A stretch of 18,762 nucleotides of DNA from the NCBI GenBank assembly GCA_026770615.1, contig MU631818.1, forward strand, positions 18,788-37,549. The letters run 5' to 3'. Under the pieces are notes generated by a model. It saw nothing but the letters and a program-made list of their open reading frames with translations, had not been told where the DNA came from and made no database searches. How positions within the stretch are numbered: position 1 is the stretch's first letter; each line of letters opens with the position of its first letter. The stretch comes from Pavlovales sp. CCMP2436 (lineage: Eukaryota > Haptophyta > Pavlovophyceae > Pavlovales). Shown one piece after another: positions 8,381 through 17,466 of this stretch. A program made the translations under genes and the position numbers.

Positions 8381-9189
8381 CTAGCGTTTCGATCCGCCTT
8401 TCGATCCGCCGACGAAGCATCGTGCAGCCATCGCTTCGGTTGCGTCCGAGAGCGACTCGTCGATATCCTCCTCCATCGCCGATTCCTCGTCCGAGCCTGA
8501 CGGCAGCTCCAAGTCCTCGTCTGAATCGGATTCGGATGAGGTGCGTGTCTGCGCGAGCTTCGCTGGTGCCCTGGAGGAAGCATTGGCTCTCGGCTTCCCA
8601 GCGGTCGTGGGGGAGGAGCGCGGGGCGACGGTCGCCTCCTGCCGTGCCGGCAAGCCGGCGCGGCGCTTGGCGGTCCGAGCCGCCACGCGCATCCCCGCCC
8701 CCGGCCGCAATGTGCCATCAGCGCAGTGCTTCTTCTTCCAGTTGTTGAGCCTCCTCCCCGAGATCCCCGCCGACGGCGATGAGCGCGCGCCCGCGCCCTT
8801 GCAGTCGGGGGCCGCCGCCTTTGCAAGCAGCGGGCGATCTCGTGGAGCGTCGCGGTTGCGACCGACCGGTCGCCGCGGCACCCTATGGGGCTCCCGCCTC
8901 GCCGAATGTGTAGGTGAGGGTAACGAGGTAGACGCCTCGGTGGTCACAGTATTGCGCCGTGACCACCTCTCCGTTGAGCGCCATCCTTCGCTTCTCCTCC
9001 ACGAGCATCTCGAACTGCTCGTGGACCACAGCGTGCTCCCGCGCGCGGAGGTCGACCAGACACGCACGCGCGCCAGTCGCCGACGGCACGAAGGAGCTCG
9101 CTGTCCCAGCGAGCCCCGCCTGGGGGGCGCACGCCTGCTCGTCACGTTCCATGCCCGCTGGTGCCCTGAACTTAATCGATTTCAGCTCG
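8381..9189 (-). pseudogene. Degenerate reading frame with acidic C-terminal tail, unknown product
   Basis: Two minus-strand frames appear to be parts of one gene. The first runs from about 9189, without a clear start, to a TAG near 8883, and contains IKFRAPAGMERDEQA, EQFEMLVEEKRRMALNGE and YCDHRGVYLVTLTYTFGEAG. The second continues to 8381 and contains GRRLNNWKKKHCADG, many Lys/Arg, and then a Ser/Asp/Glu tract (SSESDSDEDLELPSGSDEE). Joining them needs a frame change near 8890. A basic segment followed by an acidic serine-rich tail is typical of nuclear or chromatin-associated proteins, but I recognise no family. The neighbourhood of decayed elements suggests a remnant. Overlapping plus-strand frames are probably shadows. 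Confidence 0.4.
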
Positions 9190-9273
9190 GCTCAGCGTCT
9201 CGGGGCGCGCGATCGCCGGCACGCTCTAAGACGCTTTGGCAGACTGCCCGTTAACCTGCCCGTTAGCTACAGC

Positions 9274-9765
9274 ATGAGCTGCGCGAGCCTCGGCGAGTAC
9301 GTCGCGTGCACCGGGCGCAGCGTGCAGCGCAGCCGCTCGCCAGCCGCGCAGCGCGCGCGGCGGGCGGGGTCACAGCTGCGGCTCGAGGACCTCCCCGCCG
9401 AGCTGCTCGTGGTCGCACTGTCGGCCGACAGGTGGTGGCCTCGTTCTGATGCCGCAAGGTGCCGTCGCACTGGAGGCCACTGTGCAGGCGCTGAAGAGCA
9501 ACGGGCGCGCGGGCACTCCAGCCCGCTTCGGTGCGTGAGCTCTCTCCTGCCCTGTTTGAGGCGCAAGCTGGAGTTTGGCGTCGTCCTGCGGCCTCCCGCT
9601 CATCAGCGGGCGCTGAGCCGCCGCGCAGCCAACGGGTAGCTCCTGTAGCTAAGCTGGATGTACGCGCACGGCTACCAACCGTGCAGATCGAGCACATGCG
9701 CGTGGGCAGCCCAGCTGCCAGTGCTGCAGTGGGCGTGCTCCCGTTACTCCGCTAATTTCCGATAA
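9274..9765 (+). pseudogene. F-box / ankyrin-repeat protein fragment with two in-frame TAG codons
   Basis: A single frame from ATG 9274 contains QLRLEDLPAELLVVAL, which resembles the start of an F-box, and later ALSRRAANG, TAG (9637-9639), Leu-Leu, TAG (9646-9648), LSWMYAHGYQPCRSSTCAWA and AQLPVLQWA, ending at TAA 9763-9765. The second part matches ankyrin repeats of the type seen in protist and algal proteins (AAxxGHLxxLxWMxAHGCPxxxxTCxxAA). Both TAG codons sit inside the first repeat where a glutamine would fit. The middle (about residues 55-95) does not look protein-like and may be frameshifted. Only about one and a half repeats remain; normal family members have many, so the 3' part is missing. 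The gene stops about 30-80 bp before the Mutator-like element, consistent with truncation by its insertion, but no 3' remainder was found beyond that element. Confidence 0.45.
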
Positions 9766-9797
9766 TGTTCTTGACTCTGAGCAGCAGAGTACGCGAT

Positions 9798-9853
9798 CCG
9801 GCTCCCGTAATGCGAGCCCGTATAATTCCGAGTGAGTCAGTCTCGGAATACGG
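9798..9853 (+). repeat. Direct repeat at left outer end of the Mutator-like element
   Basis: Begins CCGGCTCCCGTAATGCGAGC and ends CAGTCTCGGAATACGG. Matches 14035-14086 in the same orientation, with one substitution and a four-base GAGT insertion. Its last ten bases overlap the start of the left arm. Confidence 0.9.
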
Positions 9854-10587
9854 GCTCGAGACGGTCTAATTCGGAGTCCGTCTCCGTGCCAGCGTGTTAC
9901 TCGGAGCCCTTTGCAGGCCTCGCACTTGGCAGCGCTGCGCCCGCACTTGGCAGAGCGCTGCGTAGAGCGAGCGCAACGCGATGTTCGCGTTCTTGGGCCT
10001 CGGCAGGAGCGGGCCGGCGGCGGCGGCGTGCGGCGCGCCCTCATCGCAGCCGCCCACCGAGGCGCTCCCCTCGCCGCACCGCCCGGCGCTGTCGCGCGTG
10101 GCCTCGGGCGTCACCGCGCCGCTCGTCGCTCGCTCCGTCCCTGCTCAACTCGCCGGCGGCGTCGCCGCTCCGCTCGTCGCTCGCTCCGTCGCAGCACAGC
10201 TCGCCGCGCCTAGGCACGCTGCGCCCCCGCTCGCCGGGCGGAGGACTGCCGCCCGTGCCGTCGCCGGGCCGCTCGTCGCTGGAGCCGGCTCCGCAGCGCA
10301 CGACGCCAGCTCCGGCTGCTGGCCCGGCTGCTGCCCCAGATGGGGCGCCCGCGGACGTGCGCCGCTCATTCGAGGTGGTCGACGCGCTGTTCCGCACGGT
10401 GGTCGACCGCCCCGACGACCTGCCGGTGGGTCCGTGGGAGTCGTTCGAGCATGCACGAGCCGCGCTGCAACAGTGGGCGTCGAGCAAGGGCTTCAAGCTC
10501 GTCAAGTGGAGCGAGATCAAGGCGGCCACGACGAAAGCTGGCCGCAAGGGCTACCTCTACTGCTCGTTCAGCAAGGCGACGAGCTCG
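9844..10587 (+). repeat. Left long inverted arm of the Mutator-like element
   Basis: About 744 bp, highly similar to the reverse complement of 13190-14037. It carries the transposase start ATG at 9981 and the coding sequence into the FAR1-like domain. Relative to the right arm it has a short indel near 10105-10115 that shifts frame and lacks one repeat unit of the Pro/Ser-rich region. Confidence 0.92.
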
Positions 10588-10909
10588 ACGTCGACCGGCA
10601 AGCGGAAATCCTCGTGCATGAGCGCGCATGGGCTCAAGTGCAGCTTCCGGTTCCACCTCGAGGACACCAAGCAGGGCTGGACCTTGCTCCATGTGAACGA
10701 CACGCACTCGCAGCACGACTTCGACATGACGCTCGCTGCCATCAACAACCACGACGGGATTGCCCTGCCCACGGGGGTCAAAATCCCGCCTCAGCTCCAC
10801 GAAATCTCGCGGATCAACCGGAGCGCCGGCCTCTCCGCGGAGTGATCGACCGGGTGCTGAAAAGTGAGGCCAACAAGCAGGGGCTCGCGATGACGTGGAC
10901 GCTAGACGG

Positions 10910-11014
10910 TAAGTGCGCACAACTCCTACCCCAACCCTCGAACCCCAACACAAACCCTGACCCCCTACCCTGACCCTCACCACCCCCTCCCTCCCCCCTT
11001 CCCTTAACCTGTAG
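10910..11014 (+). other. Intron 1 of the MULE transposase
   Basis: GTAAGT donor at 10910, TAG acceptor ending 11014, with a C-rich tract before it. Splicing joins TWTLD to DVYNAF in frame, exactly the spacing expected of the family. Confidence 0.85.
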
Positions 11015-11212
11015 ATGTCTATAACGCCTTCTGCCGTGACGGGGTCGAGGCCAGCGAGTTCGACGCGGACAAGTTTGTGGCCGAGCTCAAGAGGTGCGAG
11101 GTCGAGCTGGGCCTCCCGTACGAGGTGAAGCTCAGCATGGACGGTGAGCTCGAGTGTGTGTTCTGGGTCAACGAGAACGGCCTCAAAAACTGGAGCTCGC
11201 TGCGCGACTCTT

Positions 11213-11851
11213 TTTTTTTAGAATAACAAAACAAAACAAAGTTACCAGGACCCGATCATCATTTCATCCTATTGTTAATAGCAAATCACCCGTGCTATTG
11301 TTAATAAGAATAATATCAATACTAAAATAATAGTAGGAATGGTAGTATTATAGTATTTTGAATACTAATGCTAATGATAGGTATATGTATAGTTATTATC
11401 ATTGTAATTGAAATTGTAATATAATGCAATGCAATGCAAATGATAGCAGTAATAATATTACTTATTGGTCAACGTTTTTTCTTTGCTAGAATCATAATAA
11501 TAGTCTATGTCATATTTGCAGAAAAAAAATCTTGTTATAATTAAAAATTAAAAATTTCTTAAGTTAATATCATGATCTCTTCCTACTGTTCAAAATTCGT
11601 AATTTACCCGGGCTATTTGTAGCAACAAAAAAGGCATCAGTAATAGTAGTAATATTAATAGATGCAGCAATACTAATTTAATTGTAATACTAATATTACT
11701 ACTACTGCTACATTACATTTCGCAATGTTTCCTATTGATGTTATTAGTACTTTTATTGGTCATACTGATCTTTAGTAGATCCCAAGATTGCCCCTAAAAA
11801 ATATGTATATATATATGAACTCACACTAGTACTAATGTTACATCCCATTAG
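11213..11851. other. AT-rich block replacing the transposase catalytic core
   Basis: Coding sequence stops at a T run after NWSSLRD and resumes at 11852 with exon 3, following a possible acceptor (CCATTAG). The 640 bp between are strongly AT-rich with many AATAAT/TAGTAAT-type words, unlike the flanking GC-rich exons, and contain no reading frame. The whole DDE domain (normally a few hundred residues) is absent, so this is a deletion/insertion or replacement, not an intron added to intact sequence. I could not find terminal repeats or a target duplication that would identify an inserted element. Confidence 0.75.
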
Positions 11852-12153
11852 GCGCTCGAGCGTGTCCGCAAGCAGGCGTCGCTCGCCCCGCTCTACAAGA
11901 TCGAGCGGATCTCAGATGATGACGATGTGCCCATCTCGCAGTGCGAGTACCGCGTGACGTATGTCGCCCCGCCGCAGGCTGCCCCGCAGGCGGTGGGCTC
12001 GTCTAGCACGGAGGGGAGGAAGGCTGGCGCGGCTGTGGGCTCTAGGCCATTGCCAGGTGTGCTGGATCCGGTTGACAACGCCGTGCTTCTTGCCGACCAT
12101 GGGCTCAACCAGCAGTGGTGCAGCGTCACGCACGTCGCGTCGCTCCGCAAATG

Positions 12154-12241
12154 GTATAGACCCTCCCCCGGCACACACACGCACGCCTCCCCCCCACCTA
12201 CTAAAACACACCCCCACCCTCCGCCTCCTCCCCCCTCACAG
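12154..12241 (+). other. Intron inside the SWIM zinc finger
   Basis: GT donor at 12154, C-rich tract, CACAG acceptor ending 12241. Splicing rebuilds the first SWIM cysteine codon (TG joined to C). Confidence 0.75.
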
Positions 12242-12627
12242 CACGTGCTAGCAGCCTAAATGCTCGGGCCTCCCATGTCGCCACCAGCTGGCGATCTGGA
12301 ACTACCTCTTGGCGACACACAACATGTTCGAGATCCACTCTCTCGCGTTCAACATCAAGAACACCATCACGCCCGTGTGGCTGAAGGAGTCGCACGACGT
12401 GCTCGCGGTTGCTGAAGCCGTCCGGCAGCAGCAGCGCGACATCTTCCATGCCAACATGGCGGGCCGCAGGCACGGACAAGGCGCACGCGACGTCTTCACC
12501 CGCTCGGAGCTCGGGGCGTACGCGGTCGCGCAATTTCGCCCCATCGCCGAGTTGTACGCGGGCAGCGAGGAGACCATCGACCTCCTCGTCGCTCACATGC
12601 TCAAGTTCAAACAGCTCGCCCCAAAAG

Positions 12628-12751
12628 GTACGCACGGCTCTGCGCCCAGCACGCGAGGCTCTGCTCCCAGCCCGGCCTCGCGCTCGCGCTTGTTTTGACA
12701 ATGACGCTGATCTCGCTCACCCGACGCGCCTGCATGTGCCTTGCGGTGCAG
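12628..12751 (+). other. Last intron of the MULE transposase
   Basis: GTACGC donor at 12628 and GTGCAG acceptor ending 12751. Splicing gives LAPKGTSKRAKKAVA in frame. Confidence 0.75.
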
Positions 12752-12969
12752 GTACGTCGAAGCGCGCCAAAAAGGCCGTCGCAACTGCGCGGGTGGTCGA
12801 TGAGGAGGAGGATGAGGAGGCTGCACACGCGGAGGCCGTGGACGGGGCCGGACCTTAGGGGAAGCACGACCCGCCCCCGCAGGCTCGCACCATTTTGAAC
12901 CCGACGCACAAGCCTAAGCCCGGGAAGGTGGCGCAGGCTCGCAGGAAGGGTGCTCACGAGAGGGACTGA

Positions 12970-13189
12970 TGTGCGGATACGCCGGCCGCACTTACTTATC
13001 ATGGGGACTGGGTGTGCTAGTTGTAGTTAGCGGCTAGTTAAACTGTTACTTAAGTGAGCTTAGTCTTAGGATACACATTTCAAAGCCACATATATATAGG
13101 GACCTCAGACCTGGCCCACGCCACTGACGTCATATATAACTATATAGACAAGAGCCAAGTACGCGTCACGCCGCCGGACTAGTGTCTAA
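12970..13189. other. Spacer inside the Mutator-like element
   Basis: Non-coding sequence between the transposase stop and the right arm. Contains CATATATATAGGG near 13088 and CATATATAACTATATAG near 13130, which might act as promoter or processing signals; nothing firmer. Confidence 0.5.
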
Positions 13190-13900
13190 ACGCGAGCTTC
13201 GTCGCCCCGATGAACGAGCAGTATAGGTAGCCCCTGTGCCTGTGGCCGGCTTGACGAGCTTGAAGCCCTTGCTCGACGCCCAATGTTGCAGCGCGGCTCG
13301 TGCATGCTCGAACGACTCCCACGGACCCACCGGCAGGTCGTCGAGGCGGTCGACCACCTTGCGGAACAGCGCGTCGACCACCTCGAATGAGCAGCGCACA
13401 TCCGCGGGCGCCGGGGGCGCCTCAGCCGGAGCAGCAGCCGGAGCAGCAGCCGGAGCAGCAGCCGGAGCCGGCGTTGTGCGCTACGGAGCCGGCTCGAGCG
13501 ACGCGCGGAGCGGCGACGGCACGGGCGACAGTCCTCCGCCCGGCGAGCGGGGGCGCAGCGTGTCGAGGCGCTGCGAGCTGTGCGGAGCCGGCTCGAGCGA
13601 TGAGCGACTCGGCGACGGCACGGGCGGCAGTCCTCCGCCCGGCGAGCGGGGTCGCAGCGTGCCGTGGCGCGGCGAGCTGTGCTGCGACGGAGCGAGCGTC
13701 GAGCGGAGCGGCGACGCCGCCGGCGAGTTGAGCGGCGGCCGAGCGAGCGACGAGCGGCGCGGCGACGCCGCCGGCGAGGTCACGCGCGACAGCGCTGGGC
13801 GGTGCGGCGAGGGGAGCGCCTCGGTGGGCGGCTGCGATGAGGGCGCGCCGCACGCCGCCGCCGCCGGCCCGCTCCTGCCGAGGCCCAAGAACGCGAACAT
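13166..13900 (-). pseudogene. Partial duplicate of MULE transposase exon 1, in the right arm
   Basis: From ATG at 13900 the frame reads MFAFLGLGRSGPAAAACG as in the left arm and keeps one frame through the Pro/Ser-rich repeats, where the left arm is shifted, so this copy preserves the ancestral frame better. A TAG at 13483-13481 sits where the left arm has CAG (10294-10296). The frame then continues through DVRCSFEVVDALFRKVVDRL and ASSKGFKLVK, after which a small deletion destroys the zinc-finger part. It can encode only an N-terminal piece. Confidence 0.85.
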
Positions 13901-14037
13901 CGCGTTGCGCTCGCTCTACGCAGCGCTCTGCCAAGTGCGGGCGCAGCGCTGCCAAGTGCGAGGCCTGCGAAGGGCTCCGAGTAACACGCTGGCACGGAGA
14001 CTAACTCCGAATTAGACCATCTCGAGCCCGTATTCCG
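13190..14037 (-). repeat. Right long inverted arm of the Mutator-like element
   Basis: Reverse complement of the left arm with scattered substitutions. About 100 bp longer, mainly because of one extra unit of the Pro/Ser-rich coding repeat, and it carries a tandem GGAGCAGCAGCC-type microsatellite at 13428-13471. Homology to the left arm ends around TGAACGAGCAGTATAGG (13211) and the adjoining bases. Confidence 0.92.
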
Positions 14038-14086
14038 GCTCCCGTAATGCGAGCCCGTCTAATTCCGAGTCAGTCTCGGAATACGG
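14035..14086 (+). repeat. Direct repeat at right outer end of the Mutator-like element
   Basis: Second copy of 9798-9853, same orientation. It overlaps the last three bases of the right arm and runs into the next gene, whose frame (SRNASPSNSESVSEYG) reads straight through it. Confidence 0.9.
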
Positions 14087-17000
14087 CACACCGCGGGGTC
14101 TTACCGAAGATCTCGTGCGGGCCAAGCTGGACGAGCTACTCTTGCTCGGCGCCGCAACGGCAGCGCCCGCCGTCGAGCCCGTCTTCGCCGACGCGCCCGT
14201 CGCCGACTCCGACTCCGACGCTGGGCAGCAGCAGTCCAAGCGCTCTCGCAAAGGCGAGCGCGAGGCTCCTTTCAGTCCGAGCAGAGGGTGGTCTTCCTTC
14301 GAGCGGAAACGGGCTGACGACGGGCGGCACGTGAGCACGCGCGACTCTTCGTACGAGGAGCTGTCTAACTTCGTCGCATCGGTCCGACCGCACATCGCCG
14401 CGCTCATCGGCGAACCATCCGAGGACGTTGAGCGTGCCATCGAAGCGCTGCAGCTCGCCGTCGCCGACTGCATCGATGGTGAAGAGTCGGTCGTTGATCG
14501 CGCGGATATTGAGCTGGCCAGACGGTGCGGAGGCAGGCGACGTGGCGGAAGGCGGCTGCGACTCTACTCGAGGCGCGGTGCGGGGTGCGGCGCGAGATGC
14601 GGCGCGAGGTGCGGCGCGAGGCTCGGCGCGAGGCGCAGCGCGAGTTGAGGCTGGCTCAAAGCTGCGTGCAACGCTGAGGGAAAGCATCTCGCTGCAGAAG
14701 TCGGGAAGGGTCGCGGAGGCGCGGGAGCTAGCTGCGCGCTCGCAGGCCAAGCCGTCGGAGCTCAGCCCCGAGGAGGACACGAAGCTAGCCAAGCGCGAGG
14801 CGGAGCTCGCCAAAAAGCGCGCCCAGCAGATGCGCGCGGATTTCTTCTCGCTCGGCAACTGAAGCCTCACCGCCGACGTGCTCAAGCGCTTCCTCGACAC
14901 ACCCGAGGTCAAGCAGTTCATGCCGGGCGGGGCAGCGCAGAGCCGCGCCGAGAAGAACGACAAGAAGACGGCCGCCGCCCTGCTTATCGTAGCCAAGAGC
15001 TTCTTCGGCAAGATCATGTCGACCAAGGGCCGCCGCTCGGATTCTGACATGAACGCGTCCTGGGCGGCGATCGCAGCGCTGATGCCCACTGGCCTCATCG
15101 ACGGCCGCGGCGGCGCGTCGGCGTCCCGAATCCTCGGCGTCAACCACCGCGTCACCATCAAGGGCGTCGAGGTGCGAGCTGGGCTTGAGGAGCACGGCAG
15201 GGGTTGGGTCCAGCTGCGATACAGCGCCCACCAAGACCGTGTCGACCTGCGGCTGATCGCCGAGTGGTGGTACTCGGATGAGGGCACCACGGAGGACAAC
15301 CAGAACAAGGAGCCTGTCCGAGTGTACCTCCCCGGCGACCGCCGCGGCCGCCTCGGCGCGGCGCGGCGCGCGCCCGCTCGCGCACCGGCCCCAGTGTCCG
15401 CACAGGTTACTGAGAGCGGCGGCGTGGTGGGCGGCGCAGGCGGCACGGATGCAGGCGGCGCGGCGGCAGGCGGTGCGGCGGCAGGCGGCGCAGTGGCAGG
15501 TGGCGCGGCGCGCAGCGCGAGCGACGGCGCGGCACGGCCTGGTGCTGCGCAGCCTGACAACGAGGAGGCGCGCGCCTACAGCATCCACTGGCAGCGCGCG
15601 CAGATCGGCAGCAACAAGGACGCGCTCCGCGCCTTTCAGGACTCTGCTCAGGCAAGGATGCTCGCCGAGGCGACCAAGACGGCCAGGCGGCCGCTTGGCG
15701 TCGCGGTCGGCGTCAAGCTGCTGGCGAAGGCGCGCTGCGCGTGCATCAAGCCGCGCCGCTCGGCGGAGTACGACTACAAAATCTGCTCCGTCGTGCACCA
15801 CAACCTGCCCATCTTCAACAAATCGCGGCAAGTATGGCGGAAGCACGCCGCGCAGACGGGCGTTTGCGCCTACGGCACCTGCTCGAAGCCCGCCGTGAAG
15901 GATGCGTGGCTCGACATGACCAAGTCGCTGCGGGCGCTCGAGGCCACGCTCCTCCCGTGCGGCAAGGTGGTATACCCACAGCTCTCCTCCGAGGGCCCGT
16001 CGTTTGCCATGCACCACCGCGCGTGGACGCGCGGTGATTGCGGGCACGCCAAGCCGCTGGCCTTTCGGCCTCTGTGTCCGGGCCGCGCGGATGACGATGA
16101 CACGCCGTGCGGCTGGGCGAGAGTGTTCCCCAAGCAGTGCCCGATCGAGTACTCCGAGAACGAGCGCATGCACTGGCACGTGTGGGAGCCGCGTCTGAGG
16201 GGCACGAGCAAGGACGATGTCCCATTTAATTCGGATGAGCTCGTGCCGCGCGACGGCGCCCGCGCGCAGTTCATGCGCGAGTTCCGCGCAGATGTCGAGA
16301 CGTACCTGCCACACATCTGAGAGGTGCGGCTCATGCGACACGCGGTGCGGCTGTTTGAGGAGCGCAAGGACCAGGTGACCGCCACGCGCCACAGCGACTA
16401 CGCCTCGCAGGTGCTTATCGTGCGCGCGAGCACCGCCACGTGCGCGAGCAAGGAGTCGATCAACAACTGCGTGAGCGTGATTGGCTTCAAGCCGCACAAC
16501 GTTGAGGTGCCGCTTCGCCGCCAAGCACACGCCGCTGCCGAGGGCGAGCCGAGCACTCGCACCGCCCGTCGGTAGACCGTCCTCATCGCGTTCGGCATGT
16601 TTGCCAACTCGTACAAGCCCGACGCGCGCTCTTTCAACGTGCAGGCCACCGACCTCGACTCGATCCTCTAGACCGGCGAGTGCATCCACGGTGAGTGGTT
16701 CTACATGGGCAAGCGGCTGCCGGACGGCAAGTTACGCGCATAGCTGCCGGCCGCCATCACCGACTACGAGGGGCCGCAGCCGTTCTTCCCCGAGATGAAG
16801 CGTGTGATGGAGGTGACGGACGGGGTTCCTTCGCAGTTCGACAATAGGACGCACTACCACCAGGTAACCTCACCCCATCCCTTTCCCCACACCCACCCTC
16901 ACCCACACATACACACCACTCTGACCTATGAAATCACCCCTATTTTATGAATACAGACCGCCGCGTGGAGGGCACAGTCGAGGGCAGCGTCTGGCTCGCT

Positions 17001-17312
17001 CTGCTCGACGGCAAAGCCTTCGCCCTGGAGCAGGACGAGCTTCACGCCGGGCAGCACTTTGAGAAGGGCTGGAGCGTTGTGCGCGGCCACCTGTTCTCCC
17101 TTGCGCGCACCGAGTGTGCGGGCGCCACGCGGGTCTACAAGGCGCTCGAGGAGCAGACGCTGTTCAACGTGCAGTCGATGATGAAGATCAAGGACCTCAA
17201 ATTCCTCCAAGGCGTGCCGAAGCGAACGCGCCTGAGCACGGCCGCCTGGTACAAGAACAACGAGTTCTCGCTCCATCGCGAGACGTACCAGCTCCTGGTA
17301 GACAGCCTCTAG
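14043..17312 (+). pseudogene. Large unidentified protein gene, probably from a second mobile element, broken
   Basis: The frame is readable from 14043 but has no ATG start. N-terminal part: LTEDLVRAKLDELLLLG, an acidic-serine patch, and VASVRPHIAALIGEPSEDVE. A frame change near 14510-14570 leads to Ala/Arg-rich repeats, then a charged helix and GFGs-free sequence to a TGA at 14860. Reading on in the same frame: DVLKRFLDTPEVKQFM, AAALLIVAKSFFGKIM, ILGVNHRVTIKGVEV, a Gly/Ala repeat (15430-15510), KICSVVHHNLPIFNKSR, cysteine/histidine-rich HHRAWTRGDCGH and CPIEYSENERMHWHVWEPRL. TGA at 16318, then RLMRHAVRLFEERKD; TAG at 16573, 16669 and 16741 interrupt otherwise good sequence (FGMFANSYKPDARSFNVQ, HGEWFYMGKRLPDGK, PSQFDNRTHYHQ). 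Intron 16864-16956 (GT-AG), then a frame change, and a last exon (SVWLALLDGKAFALEQDELH, GWSVVRGHLFSLAR) ending TAG 17310. I recognise no named domain. Decay and neighbourhood suggest a transposon protein. Confidence 0.65.
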
Positions 17313-17466
17313 CGCGCAGATTGCGGCCTGCGACAAACGCTGCTGCCCTACTGACCGTGCTGAGACTGCAGCTCATATATTTAAAAAATATTACATATCA
17401 GATTATTTAATTACATAAAACTAATTATGATTAGTTACTATAAATTTCTAAATGTGAGCGCTTTTC

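Larger units (their letters stand above)
9981..12969 (+). pseudogene. Mutator-like transposase, five exons, several disabling lesions
   Basis: Exon 1 (9981-10909) starts MFAFLGLGRSGPAAAACG, shared with the right arm. It crosses a Pro/Ser-rich repeat, then a FAR1/WRKY-GCM1-like zinc finger: SFEHARAALQQWASSKGF, YLYCSF, GLKCSF, W, HVNDTHSQH. Intron 1 (10910-11014, GT-AG) leads to exon 2 with DVYNAFCRDGVEASEFDADK and GELECVFWVNENGLKNW, the part that normally precedes the DDE domain. That domain is missing. Exon 3 starts at 11852 (ALERVRKQASLAPLYKIE). Intron 12154-12241 falls inside the SWIM finger, reading C-T-C-TAG-QPKCSGLPCRH, then QLAIWNYLLATHNMF. Intron 12628-12751 precedes exon 5, a Lys-rich and acidic tail with TAG at 12856 and final TGA at 12967-12969. 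Lesions: frame change near 10105-10115, another at about 10842, loss of the catalytic core, TAG at 12249 and TAG at 12856. Confidence 0.8.
9844..14037 (+). mobile_element. Mutator-like (MULE) DNA transposon with long coding inverted arms, defective
   Basis: Bounded by inverted arms at 9844-10587 and 13190-14037, both starting at the outer end with CGGAATACGGGCTCGAGA. Unusually, each arm carries the first coding exon of the transposase. Between them lies a broken transposase gene (9981-12969) with FAR1-like and SWIM zinc fingers, the domains expected of Mutator-like transposases. The catalytic DDE region is absent, replaced by AT-rich DNA (11213-11851). MULEs usually leave 8-11-bp target duplications; here a much longer direct repeat of about 52 bp lies at both ends instead. 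Dead by several independent lesions. Confidence 0.75.

Noticed and set aside
10911..11010. CCCTAACC-like C-rich sequence resembling telomeric repeats
   Set aside because: It is irregular, lies inside a well-supported intron, and is probably just a pyrimidine tract.
9844..14037. Two independent MULEs in opposite orientation instead of one element
   Set aside because: Only the N-terminal exon is present on the right, both arms share outer ends, and everything between is one gene in one orientation; a single element with inverted arms is simpler. Not fully excluded.
14136..15560. 474-aa minus-strand reading frame
   Set aside because: Shadow of the same plus-strand gene; dominated by Ala, Pro, Ser and Arg runs with no motif.
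14785..16689. 634-aa minus-strand reading frame
   Set aside because: It is antisense to the large degraded plus-strand gene. The plus strand carries non-repetitive, well-folded-looking motifs and a GT-AG intron, whereas the minus frame is Ala/Arg/Val-rich, as expected of shadow frames in GC-rich coding DNA.
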